Shown piece by piece: positions 42,334 through 52,160 of a stretch of DNA of 64,000 bases. The notes beneath the pieces were generated by a model that searched no databases, had not been told where the DNA came from, and was given only the letters and a program-made list of their open reading frames with translations. The position numbers and the translations under genes are program-made. Each line of letters begins with the position of its first letter. Position 1 is the stretch's first letter. The DNA lies in the NCBI RefSeq assembly GCF_004295665.1, contig NZ_CP034759.1, positions 1,240,001-1,304,000 of the forward strand, given 5' to 3'. The stretch is from Litorilituus sediminis (GTDB lineage: Bacteria; Pseudomonadota; Gammaproteobacteria; Enterobacterales; Alteromonadaceae).

Positions 42334-44085
42334 ATGAAAATAACCAGCATTTCGAGAAAACTGCTAACAAGAGTGCTTTCCGTATACTTTATTTTGACGG
42401 TAAGTGTGACGGGCATTCAGATAATTGCTGAATATTTTAATACCAAAAGCCATATCAACAGTGAATTACTCACCCTACAAAAAACCATTAGTGGTAGCTT
42501 AACGCGTGCGGTTTGGGAGCTAAACACCCAGCAAGCAATCGATATTTCTGAAGGCCTTATTGCCATACCTATGATTAAAGGGATCACGGTAAGCGATGAA
42601 GCTAACAATATTATTACCCAGCTAGGGGAAGTGATATCAGATCATACAACGGAAGAAGGCCAAGATGTTAGCATCAGCACAGATCACCAAAGTATTAACT
42701 CATTAAGCGAAGGTTTATTTGGTCACTCATTTCCGCTTATCTTCGAATTTTCCGGTAGAACCACAACAGTGGGTACAGTCACCCTACTTTCAAGTAATGA
42801 TGTTATCTTTAGTAGAATAGAGGTTGGCATCTATTTCCTTATTGGTAATGCCGTGGTGAAAACAGCCTTTTTAGTATTTTTATTCTTGCTTGCCTTTAAT
42901 AAGCTGCTAACAGAGCCTTTGAATGAGTTAACAGAGCAAATCAAACAAGTTGATCTTAACGATCCTGAAGCATCAAAGCTTCACACCATGAACTATGAAA
43001 AAAATGAGTTAAATATTCTCGAAGATGCTTATAACAACTTAATTGATGAGCTAGTCGACTTTAAAGATAAACTAGCACTTTCACAACGGGAAACAATTTC
43101 AGCCAACGATAAACTCGATGAACAAAACTTATTGTTAGAGCAAGAAGTTGCGCGTAAAACATCCACATTAAGTAGCAATATGCTGAAAATGGAAGTGCAA
43201 CAGCAAGAAATGCTAAACCAACAAAAGCAACTCGAAGAAGAGAACTTACGTAGACGAAAAACAGAAGATACTTTAGTTGCCACCAACAAAGAACTAAAAA
43301 GCTCTATTCTTGAACTAAGCAAAGCACAAGATAGGCTATTAGATGCAGAAAAAATGGCATCATTAGGGATATTAAGTGCTGAAGTATCTCATGAAATCAA
43401 TACGCCAATTGGTATTAGTATCACCTCTACCAGTTACTTATCCGATATAATCGCCAAGCTCCATCAGGATATTAATGAACAAAAACTATCAAAAAAATCG
43501 ATTGAAACCTTTGTAAATAATGCCGAGCAGAGTGTTGAGTTACTATTAAATAATTTAAATAGGGCATCAGAATTAATCGCAAGTTTTAAACAAGTCGCTG
43601 TTGATCAAACCAATGACAAAATCCGATTAATTAATGTTGCTAAATTCTTAGATGAAATTATTCAATCGCTGCACCCTAAACTGAAAAAAACCAACCATAC
43701 CATCAAAGTACATTGTGCAGCGGATATCGAGCTCTATAGTCACCCTGGCGCTATTGCGCAAATTATTATCAACCTCATTATTAATTCTATAATCCATGGC
43801 TTTGAACATATCAATCGCGGTGAAATTATTATTGATATCGCAATGGAGCAACAACGACTGTACTTAACCTATCAAGATAACGGCCGTGGTTTAAGCGCAG
43901 AGGAGTTAGAGAAACTGTTTATGCCGTTCTACACCACTAAAGCTGAGCATGGTGGTACTGGCTTAGGCACACATATAGTGTACAACCTTGCTATAGATAC
44001 ATTAAATGGTGCCATCACAGCAAAAAGTCCTGAAAATAAAGGGCTGATCTATGAAATGAACTTCCCTGATATGAGATATAGCTAA
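42334..44085 (+). CDS. Orphan sensor histidine kinase
   Basis: A 583-residue membrane kinase. A first membrane helix (about 10-30) and a second (about 168-190) enclose a periplasmic sensor domain. A HAMP-like segment (TEPLNELTEQIKQVD) and a long coiled coil (about 225-335) follow. The kinase core has H box LSAEVSHEINTPIGISITST, N box IINLIINSIIHGF, then YQDNGRGLSAEELEKLFMPF and GGTGLGTHIVYNL. All key residues are present. No response regulator gene is adjacent. It diverges from the porin gene; signal and partner are unknown. Confidence 0.9.
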   Translation: MKITSISRKLLTRVLSVYFILTVSVTGIQIIAEYFNTKSHINSELLTLQKTISGSLTRAVWELNTQQAIDISEGLIAIPMIKGITVSDEANNIITQLGEVISDHTTEEGQDVSISTDHQSINSLSEGLFGHSFPLIFEFSGRTTTVGTVTLLSSNDVIFSRIEVGIYFLIGNAVVKTAFLVFLFLLAFNKLLTEPLNELTEQIKQVDLNDPEASKLHTMNYEKNELNILEDAYNNLIDELVDFKDKLALSQRETISANDKLDEQNLLLEQEVARKTSTLSSNMLKMEVQQQEMLNQQKQLEEENLRRRKTEDTLVATNKELKSSILELSKAQDRLLDAEKMASLGILSAEVSHEINTPIGISITSTSYLSDIIAKLHQDINEQKLSKKSIETFVNNAEQSVELLLNNLNRASELIASFKQVAVDQTNDKIRLINVAKFLDEIIQSLHPKLKKTNHTIKVHCAADIELYSHPGAIAQIIINLIINSIIHGFEHINRGEIIIDIAMEQQRLYLTYQDNGRGLSAEELEKLFMPFYTTKAEHGGTGLGTHIVYNLAIDTLNGAITAKSPENKGLIYEMNFPDMRYS

Positions 44086-44232
44086 CCTAGTGTTCTTGCT
44101 ATCACTGAAAAATTAATGAAGCGAGAAACTAATGCCTGATATTTTTTTTTCAGGTATGATAGCCAGCTAAATTTTCTTAACCTAGATGTATTCAGTCACA
44201 CATATCTAGGTTGATAGCCTAGGATTTCCTCT

Positions 44233-45156
44233 ATGTGGTTTAAAAACTTATACTTTTTCGCTTTTACCCGCCCATTCGAGTGGAGTGAGCAAGACTTAGA
44301 AAAGCACTTATCAGAACACCTTTTTACACCATGCGGCTCAACCGAATTAGCACACTTTGGCTGGGTAAACGCATTAGGAAAGCACGGCAGCACTTGTGTT
44401 CATAGTGCAAACGGTAATTTTCTTATATGCGCTAGAAAAGAAGAAAAGATTCTACCAGCCCCTGTAATCAAAGATCAGCTAGAAGAGAAAGTAAATCAAC
44501 TTGAGCAGGACCAAGGTCGCGGTGCAACCAAAAAAGAAAAAGAGCAATTCAAAGAAGACATTATTTTTGAGTTATTACCAAGAGCGTTTTCTCGCATAAC
44601 GGATACTCATGCCTATATATCACCTGCCAATAATATTATTGTTATTAACAGCAGCTCTCGCGGTAAAGCGGAAGATTTACTGGCACTGCTAAGAAAGGTA
44701 CTGGGTACATTGCCTGTAACAAGCTTTGATCCAGACGTAGCTGCCGATGAAACCATGACAGACTGGTTAACAGAAAATAACTTAGGTGGAAATTTCCAAC
44801 TAGGCATGGAAGCAGAGCTTAATGCTTTAGGTGATGATGGTGCAGTGGTTCGTGTTAAAAACCAAGATCTTCAAAGTGAAGAAATGAAAGCACACCTTGA
44901 TGCGGACAAATATGTAGTAAAACTTGCACTTGAATGGGATGAGTCTTTATCTTTTATTCTTTGCGACGACTTAGCGATAAAGCGCTTAAAGTTTTATGAT
45001 GTATTACAAGAACAAAATGATGATATAGACAGCGACGATATAATTGCCAAACTTGACGCTGACTTTGCCCTGATGTCGGGCGAATTAAATCGATTTATTA
45101 TTGAGCTTATTGCCGAGTTTTCAATGAAAACAACTGATTACTTAACAAAAGACTAA
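44233..45156 (+). CDS. rdgC: Recombination-associated protein RdgC
   Basis: A 307-residue nucleoid-associated DNA-binding protein. The start MWFKNLYFFAFTRPFEWSEQ and the segments HFGWVNALGKHG and KDQLEEKVNQLEQDQGRGAT are diagnostic. RdgC forms a ring-shaped dimer on DNA and inhibits RecA. Standard length, monocistronic, ends at a strong terminator. Confidence 0.96.
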   Translation: MWFKNLYFFAFTRPFEWSEQDLEKHLSEHLFTPCGSTELAHFGWVNALGKHGSTCVHSANGNFLICARKEEKILPAPVIKDQLEEKVNQLEQDQGRGATKKEKEQFKEDIIFELLPRAFSRITDTHAYISPANNIIVINSSSRGKAEDLLALLRKVLGTLPVTSFDPDVAADETMTDWLTENNLGGNFQLGMEAELNALGDDGAVVRVKNQDLQSEEMKAHLDADKYVVKLALEWDESLSFILCDDLAIKRLKFYDVLQEQNDDIDSDDIIAKLDADFALMSGELNRFIIELIAEFSMKTTDYLTKD

Positions 45157-45177
45157 AGCAATTAAAGTAATAAAATG

Positions 45178-45203
45178 AAAAAGGGACTTAGTAGTCCCTT
45201 TTT
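45178..45203. terminator. Bidirectional terminator between rdgC and the HDOD gene
   Basis: AAAAAGGGACT / AGTCCCTTTTT, 11-bp perfect stem, loop TAGT. Confidence 0.92.
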
Positions 45204-45271
45204 CATGATTAATACTATGCTGAACAAACATAGCGCCACTCTATTTACTGGGTAATTTGCTAATTAACTTA

Positions 45272-46114
45272 CTAAGTAAACATGGCTTTGACATCAGCGC
45301 ACATATCTTTAAATTCTTCAGATTCCATATAATCAATATCAGATAAAACGCCCTTCTTAACATAATTACTTAACAAGGCTTCTTTGGTTGACTCATTTTT
45401 AAAGACATTATGATAAATAGCGCCAGCACGAATAAAGTCTAAGTAGTGTACCTCTTCTGGTAAAACCGTTAAATCGCTCCAACTTTCCGCTAATAAAGTC
45501 AGCTCTTCAGAAAAGCCCCAAGCTCTGGTTATAGAACCACCAATTCGGCCTGATAGCTTAATTATCGCCTGTTGTAAGAATGTTGGGTTAGCAAAAACAT
45601 CAGGATGGCTCTCTGCTTCCGTTAGAATAGGTAAAACACCAATATTATGTATTAACGCCGCTAATGTAATGGTATCTAAGCTTAAAGAAGTATGCTTGTG
45701 ATCTTTTAGATAAGTTGACATTAAGCTAATCGCTACAGAGGCAATATCAATCGTCTTATTCCACGACTTCTTCATATACATAGCAACAATTTCATTTTGA
45801 GAAACAAATACTTGCTCAATTGCCATTGCAGTAGCAATACTTTTAATTTGTCTCAAACCTATGCGAGTCACCGCTTGGGATACGGTCTCAACCTTAACAC
45901 TTCGCCCTAACAAAGCACTATTTGCTACTTTTAGCATACCTAGAGATAGTGCAGGATCTTGGGCAATAATATCACTCATTTGATTAAGGTTAATATCAGG
46001 ATCATCGGCAGCAGTTCTAACTTTTAATGCAACCTCAGGTAATGTAGGAAGAACTAAGGTATCTTGCTTAATTTTTTCTACTAAAATCGTATATAAGGCA
46101 TTTTCAGTCGCCAT
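45272..46114 (-). CDS. HDOD domain protein
   Basis: About 280 residues made almost wholly of one HDOD domain: LVLPTLPEVALKVRTAADDP near the start, ISDIIAQDPALSLGMLKVANSA (in part), VSQAVTRIGLRQIKSIATAM, and a degenerate HD-type pair with AALIHNIGVLPILTEAE. HDOD proteins are thought to be regulatory and lack the metal-binding His-Asp of true HD phosphodiesterases. The ATG at 46114 is preferred because AGGTGG lies upstream. Its role here is unknown. Confidence 0.88.
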   Translation of the reverse strand: MATENALYTILVEKIKQDTLVLPTLPEVALKVRTAADDPDINLNQMSDIIAQDPALSLGMLKVANSALLGRSVKVETVSQAVTRIGLRQIKSIATAMAIEQVFVSQNEIVAMYMKKSWNKTIDIASVAISLMSTYLKDHKHTSLSLDTITLAALIHNIGVLPILTEAESHPDVFANPTFLQQAIIKLSGRIGGSITRAWGFSEELTLLAESWSDLTVLPEEVHYLDFIRAGAIYHNVFKNESTKEALLSNYVKKGVLSDIDYMESEEFKDMCADVKAMFT

Positions 46115-46391
46115 AAAGTCCACCTTTTTTTTTATTGTGCTTACTATTAAAAGTAGCACAATTAAAATTAACTAAAAGGTTTTTTGATGATTTTTCAATA
46201 AAATAGCAACATATTTTTGCAGTGAAATTACTGCGTATATTTGCTTTAAAAACGAATATTGAACAACAGCTGAAAATATCGACAAGATCATTGCTGAGCT
46301 TGTTGCTTTTCCCTATAATGCGCTGCCTAGCGAGTATTGCTATAACTAAAGAGCAATACTGAGTTTCACTAACATTGAAAAGATATTTACC

Positions 46392-47792
46392 ATGATCAAA
46401 CCTGAACTACTTTCACCAGCAGGTAGCTTAAAAAATATGCGTTATGCATTTGCTTACGGCGCAGATGCCGTTTATGCAGGTCAACCTCGTTACTCACTAC
46501 GAGTGCGTAATAACGAATTTAGTTTAGAAAATATCAAAATTGGTATCGATGAAGCGCATCAACTGGGTAAGAAGTTCTATTTAGTTAATAATATTGCCCC
46601 CCATAACGGCAAGCTAAAAACCTTCTTAAAAGACATAAGCCCGGTAATCGATATGAAGCCGGATGCCCTGATTATGTCAGATCCAGGCCTGATCATGATG
46701 GTAAGAGAAAACTTTCCTGATATGGCGATTCACTTATCAGTGCAAGCCAATGCAGTAAACTGGGCTACGGTTAAGTTTTGGCACCAACAAGGGGTTGAGC
46801 GTGTCATTTTATCAAGAGAATTATCGCTTGATGAAATTGAAGATATTCGTATGCATTGCCCAGAAATGGAGCTTGAAGTCTTTGTTCATGGTGCGCTATG
46901 TATGGCTTATTCTGGCCGTTGTCTGCTTTCTGGCTATATTAATAAGCGCGATCCGAACCAAGGGACTTGCACCAACTCATGTCGTTGGAAGTATGACACC
47001 CATGAAGCAAAAGAAACCGAAACAGGTGACATTATTGCCGTAGCACCGGCCGAGCAAGAGCCGCCGCAAATATATACCCCAGAGCAAGATATCATTATTC
47101 CTGAGCAAAAACCTATTGATGACGTAGTACTACTGCAAGAGCAAGGGCGACCGGGTGAATATATGCCGGCATTCGAAGATGAGCATGGCACTTATATTAT
47201 GAATTCAAAAGATTTACGCGCCGTTGAGCATGTAGAGCGCCTTGTAAAAATGGGTGTGCATTCATTAAAAATTGAAGGACGTACCAAGTCTTTCTATTAC
47301 TGCGCAAGAACGGCTCAAGTATATAATCAAGCCATCTTAGATGCCATGAATAATAAAGCGTTTAATCAACAACTTAATACTGACTTAGAGCACTTAGCTC
47401 ACCGTGGTTATACGGAAGGCTTTTTACAACGTCACCGCCATGGCGATACTCAAAACTATGATTACGGTTATTCAAAAAGTGATACGCAGCAGTTTGTTGG
47501 TGAAGTTACCGGTAGAAACAGTGAAACAGGTTTAGTCGAAATAGATGTAAAAAATAAGTTCTTAGTGGGCGATCAGTTAGAGCTAATGACACCACAAGGC
47601 AATATCACTTTTACATTAGAGAATATGCTTAATAGAAAAGGCGAAGCAATTACCGATGCTAAAGGCTCAGGTCATCAAGTATCAATTGAGCTAGATACCG
47701 ATTTAGACTTAAAATTCGGCATTATTATGCGCTATTTAGATGAAGGCGGAACAACACGCCACCCATTCGCGCAAAACCAAGCAGATAAATAG
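46392..47792 (+). CDS. trhP: tRNA 5-hydroxyuridine synthesis protein TrhP (U32 family, YegQ)
   Basis: A 466-residue U32-peptidase-family protein. Visible: PELLSPAGSLKNMRYAFAYG, the cysteine-bearing VHGALCMAYSGRCLLSGY and QGTCTNSCRWKYDT, and MGVHSLKIEGRTKSFYYCAR. In Escherichia coli TrhP acts with TrhO in hydroxylating U34 of certain tRNAs, using prephenate. A Pro/Glu-rich linker lies at about 220-260. The next gene, a ferredoxin 9 bp downstream, is its usual neighbour and likely helps with the iron-sulfur chemistry. Confidence 0.93.
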   Translation: MIKPELLSPAGSLKNMRYAFAYGADAVYAGQPRYSLRVRNNEFSLENIKIGIDEAHQLGKKFYLVNNIAPHNGKLKTFLKDISPVIDMKPDALIMSDPGLIMMVRENFPDMAIHLSVQANAVNWATVKFWHQQGVERVILSRELSLDEIEDIRMHCPEMELEVFVHGALCMAYSGRCLLSGYINKRDPNQGTCTNSCRWKYDTHEAKETETGDIIAVAPAEQEPPQIYTPEQDIIIPEQKPIDDVVLLQEQGRPGEYMPAFEDEHGTYIMNSKDLRAVEHVERLVKMGVHSLKIEGRTKSFYYCARTAQVYNQAILDAMNNKAFNQQLNTDLEHLAHRGYTEGFLQRHRHGDTQNYDYGYSKSDTQQFVGEVTGRNSETGLVEIDVKNKFLVGDQLELMTPQGNITFTLENMLNRKGEAITDAKGSGHQVSIELDTDLDLKFGIIMRYLDEGGTTRHPFAQNQADK

Positions 47793-47801
47793 GTAGTAAA
47801 C

Positions 47802-48047
47802 GTGGCATTAATCATTGAAGATGCATGCATCAACTGTGATATGTGTGATCCTGAATGTCCCAATGGTGCAATCGCCCTGGGAGAGAACATTTATGAAATT
47901 GATCCTGATAAGTGCACAGAATGTGTAGGACACTATGATAAACCCACTTGTGTCAGTGTTTGCCCTATTGACTGCATTAAACCTGATGAAAATCATGTAG
48001 AAGATGAAGAAGCGCTGCTGGCTAAATTCTTCAAGATGCACGGTTAA
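47802..48047 (+). CDS. yfhL: YfhL-type 2[4Fe-4S] ferredoxin
   Basis: An 81-residue ferredoxin with GTG start. Two cluster motifs are seen: CINCDMCDPECP and CTECVGHYDKPTCVSVCP, the second with the long insert between Cys residues usual for the YfhL/Alvin type. The acidic C-terminal tail is also typical. It is coupled to trhP by a 9-bp gap. Confidence 0.95.
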   Translation: MALIIEDACINCDMCDPECPNGAIALGENIYEIDPDKCTECVGHYDKPTCVSVCPIDCIKPDENHVEDEEALLAKFFKMHG

Positions 48048-48060
48048 TAACAAAATACCA

Positions 48061-48096
48061 ACAAAAAAGCAGAACTTGAAAGTTCTGCTTTTTTGT
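48061..48096. terminator. Bidirectional terminator between yfhL and cysB
   Basis: A 16-bp perfect stem from ACAAAAAAGCAGAACT with loop TGAA, with A/T runs for both convergent genes. Confidence 0.93.
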
Positions 48097-48113
48097 TTCA
48101 GCTAATAGAATGA

Positions 48114-49417
<1,304 letters not shown>

Positions 49418-50188
49418 ATGATCGCAATTATTGTTGGCCTACTCCTTGCCCTTATTATCTTTGTTGTAGTGGTTAGCTCAATTCAACAACACAAAGAAAA
49501 GCTTGAAGCAGAAAAGCGAGTAAAAGTAGCCAAACAAAAAGCTATTATTGATGAAAGTGAAGAGCTGATCTTGAATCTGGCAAACTTGCCAAGTAACCCT
49601 ACAGTTGTACAAATTCTTAACCGCAGAAGTTTAAATGCGGCAAAAGCAATGCAAGAGTTAATGCCTGACGTAAAAGGAATTAAAAACCGCGTACAAGAAT
49701 TAACATCTCGCTTAAAAGCAGCCGAAGACCTTGCCGCTAACAACCCACCACAAGATGAAAAGTTTACCTTGCCTGATAATGAGCAACAGCTTGTAGCCAT
49801 ATTGCAATGTATAAAAAAATTACGAGTCACACTCAAGTCAGAGCAAAGTAAGGGAGCTTTAGATGCACAAACCTTTACTCACGAAGATAACCGTTTAGGC
49901 GCTATGCAGTTAAAAATTAATATAGAAAGCTTAGTTAAGCGTGGCACACAAGCATACAATAAAGAAATGTTGGGCTCTGCGCGCCAGTATTTTGAAAAAG
50001 CACTGCAAACACTAGCCAATAGCCCAGTAAAAACTGACTATATCGCCACAAGACAAGCAGAAATAAAAGAGCAACTTGAAGAAATCACCAACGCCCTGAA
50101 AAATACGAATGCCAAAGATGCTGCGAAAAAGGCCAAAAGTGAAGAAGACGAATTGGATATGCTGTTTCAACCAAAAAAGAAATGGTAG
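49418..50188 (+). CDS. Membrane-anchored coiled-coil protein of unknown function
   Basis: A 256-residue protein with no recognised family name. Residues 2-20 form one hydrophobic helix (IVGLLLALIIFVVVVSSI), then a basic helix and long charged helices predicted as coiled coil (about 25-110). A second helical part (about 165-230) with RGTQAYNKEMLGSARQYFEK looks like a TPR-type helical hairpin. The tail is Lys-rich and ends DMLFQPKKKW. This suggests a bitopic inner-membrane protein with a cytoplasmic helical scaffold. An IS4-type element lies just downstream. Confidence 0.75.
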   Translation: MIAIIVGLLLALIIFVVVVSSIQQHKEKLEAEKRVKVAKQKAIIDESEELILNLANLPSNPTVVQILNRRSLNAAKAMQELMPDVKGIKNRVQELTSRLKAAEDLAANNPPQDEKFTLPDNEQQLVAILQCIKKLRVTLKSEQSKGALDAQTFTHEDNRLGAMQLKINIESLVKRGTQAYNKEMLGSARQYFEKALQTLANSPVKTDYIATRQAEIKEQLEEITNALKNTNAKDAAKKAKSEEDELDMLFQPKKKW

Positions 50189-50261
50189 TAACAATACGCT
50201 ATTCCCGATTAAAGCCAGCCATCGCTTAACACCGATCAGTTAAGAAAATTATTATGATCGG

Positions 50262-51644
50262 TTGAACGATCTTTACAATCTGTCAAAATCCAGTGATCAC
50301 AAGTCACTGGATTTTTTTATGCTTTCAAATTGGTTACTCGATACAGACACTTTTGCTGCTCCCGAAGATTTATCTGTTTTCCAAAAACATTTGCCAATGG
50401 AATGGATAGAGAAGGTACTCGTTGAAACGGATAAAGCCAGTATGAGAAGGCGCAAACTACCAGCTGAGCTTGTTGTCTGGCTCATCGTGGGAATAGGCCT
50501 TTATCGTAATCACCCTATTACCGAGGTTGTTGATAAACTTGACCTAATACTGTCAGATAAACTGGGTGAAACACTTGCTCCCAGTGCAATCCCGCAAGCA
50601 CGAAAGCGCTTAAGTGACACTCCATTAGCTGAACTATTTAAATTGACGGCGACACATTGGTCACAACAACAAGATGGGGATGATACTTGGTGTGGGCTAT
50701 CACTTTTTTCAGTGGATGGCACACAGCTTCGTTGTGCAGACACGCCAGAAACTGCAAGCGAGTTTGGGTATATCAAGCACCGCCAAGATAAACACCTTGA
50801 ATATCCAGTAGTACGATTATGTGCATTAATGTCATTGCGTAGTCGCCTAATAAAAGATGTCGCATTTGGCTCAAGCCGAGTTGGCGAGGTTAATTATGCG
50901 AAACAGTTAATTTCATCAGCATCAGCAAATTCACTCACTATTTTTGATAGGTGCTACCTAAGCGCAGAGCTCATGATTAATTGGCAACAGCATAACCAAG
51001 AGCAGCACTGGTTAACCCCCATAAAAAGTAATACCAAATACCGTGTCATTGAACAGTACAGTGAACATGATTTTCTCATTGAAATGTCAGTATCAAATCA
51101 TGCCAGAAAACAAGACCCGAGTTTACCTGAAGTTTGGCAAGCTCGCCTCGTTACTTACCCAGAAAACAAACAAAGTAATCATATTAAAGGGCTCCTGAGC
51201 TCTTTAACTGACATTAATAAATACAAAGCAGAAGATATTCTGGCAGTGTACTTCGAGCGTTGGGAGATAGAAAATGGCTATGGGGAGTTAAAGCAATTTC
51301 AGCTTGATAATGCAATATTGCTTAGAAGCCAAACAGTTCAGGGCATAAAGCAAGAAATATGGGGATTATTAATTGCGTATAACCTAATTAGAGCCGAGAT
51401 AAGCCAAATAGCGACAGAAGCACAAGTCTCTCCGTTACGCATAAGCTTTGTGATGGCAATGCGATTTATCCAAGATGAGTTTATGTGGTGTGCAATAGCC
51501 TCACCAGGTAGTATTCCTAAAAAGTTGAGGGCGATGCGGGAAAACGTAAAACAATTTATATTGCCAGAGAAACGAAAACGGCCCAAAGCCCGGACCGTTC
51601 GTATTTCTAAAACCCGCTACCCTGTCAAATCAAAACATGCTTAA
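50262..51644 (+). CDS. IS4-family transposase
   Basis: Up to 460 residues. An N-terminal IS4-type domain is followed by the DDE fold: FSVDGTQLRCADTPETASE (first Asp), TIFDRCYLSAELM (second Asp), and YFERWEIENGYGELK, which fits the Y-(2)-R-(3)-E-(6)-K signature of IS4. The ATG at 50262 would place 19 residues upstream of a strong hairpin; the ATG at 50319, just after the hairpin, gives MLSNWLLDTDTF and may be the real start. The frame is intact. Confidence 0.93.
   Translation: MNDLYNLSKSSDHKSLDFFMLSNWLLDTDTFAAPEDLSVFQKHLPMEWIEKVLVETDKASMRRRKLPAELVVWLIVGIGLYRNHPITEVVDKLDLILSDKLGETLAPSAIPQARKRLSDTPLAELFKLTATHWSQQQDGDDTWCGLSLFSVDGTQLRCADTPETASEFGYIKHRQDKHLEYPVVRLCALMSLRSRLIKDVAFGSSRVGEVNYAKQLISSASANSLTIFDRCYLSAELMINWQQHNQEQHWLTPIKSNTKYRVIEQYSEHDFLIEMSVSNHARKQDPSLPEVWQARLVTYPENKQSNHIKGLLSSLTDINKYKAEDILAVYFERWEIENGYGELKQFQLDNAILLRSQTVQGIKQEIWGLLIAYNLIRAEISQIATEAQVSPLRISFVMAMRFIQDEFMWCAIASPGSIPKKLRAMRENVKQFILPEKRKRPKARTVRISKTRYPVKSKHA
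50285..50318 (+). other. Hairpin with T run just before the IS4 transposase
   Basis: A perfect 12-bp stem AAAATCCAGTGA / TCACTGGATTTT followed by TTT and the ATG at 50319. It resembles a terminator and may block transcription or translation coming from outside the element. Confidence 0.65.
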
Positions 51645-51724
51645 TTGACATGTGTTAAGCCATCGCTGGCTTTTTTGTGTATGATAGCAATAGTTTTAGT
51701 AAATATGCTCGTTTGAGATTTTAA

Positions 51725-52093
51725 GTGCAATCTATTAACTCCATAACCTTACCTTCCTTTTTACGTAGAACAATGAAGGCATACGCATTAAAAGCAATAA
51801 TACGTGCCCAAGGTTGTGAGCTTCAACGCATTGGCAAATCAAGAAATTGGCAATTAAAAGCTAACTTCTCACAAATTCAAGCTATTATTCATGAAATTGA
51901 ATGCCAAGATGAAGCTAGCTGGCTTTGGCTGGCAAAGCTACTTAAACAGCAATATCAGGACCTAAGCCACGAGTCACTTATCCAACTGGCTCACAGGATG
52001 CAAAATGTCACGGTTGCAAGTTTAATGGCACAAACCGACTGCACCATAGCACAGGCAAGAAAAGTACTCGATGAGCTCGAAGGGCTAGATTAA
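51725..52093 (+). CDS. Conserved-looking small protein, unknown function
   Basis: A 122-residue protein that starts at GTG (or the ATG at 51773 in frame). It is mostly helical, with the Trp-rich segment DEASWLWLAKLLKQQY and a C-terminal MAQTDCTIAQARKVLDELEG that looks like a helix-turn-helix or UBA-type helical bundle. No functional name is certain. It lies between the IS4 element and topA, is convergent with topA and shares its terminator. There is no clear ribosome binding site before the GTG. Confidence 0.7.
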   Translation: MQSINSITLPSFLRRTMKAYALKAIIRAQGCELQRIGKSRNWQLKANFSQIQAIIHEIECQDEASWLWLAKLLKQQYQDLSHESLIQLAHRMQNVTVASLMAQTDCTIAQARKVLDELEGLD

Positions 52094-52117
52094 ACAATTA
52101 AGATGAGCCGCAATAAA

Positions 52118-52139
52118 AAAGGTGGCAAGTGCCACCTTT
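52118..52139. terminator. Bidirectional terminator between the small gene and topA
   Basis: AAAGGTGGCA / TGCCACCTTT, 10-bp perfect stem with a 2-nt loop, A run to the left. Confidence 0.85.
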
Positions 52140-52160
52140 ACAATTCAACTATAGCTAGAG

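Larger units (their letters stand above)
50211..51673 (+). mobile_element. IS4-family-like insertion sequence
   Basis: A 1463-bp element with inverted ends. The left end reads AAAGCCAGCCATCGCTTAAC and the right (reversed) AAAGCCAGCGATGGCTTAAC; including the next bases, about 28 of 34 agree. One transposase gene fills it. No target-site duplication is visible in the flanks (ATTCCCGATT against TTTGTGTATG). It lies between two hypothetical genes and seems to break neither. Confidence 0.85.

Noticed and set aside
50201..51683. A target-site duplication for the IS4-type element
   Set aside because: Flanking 10-12 bp on the two sides do not match at any reasonable choice of the element's ends.
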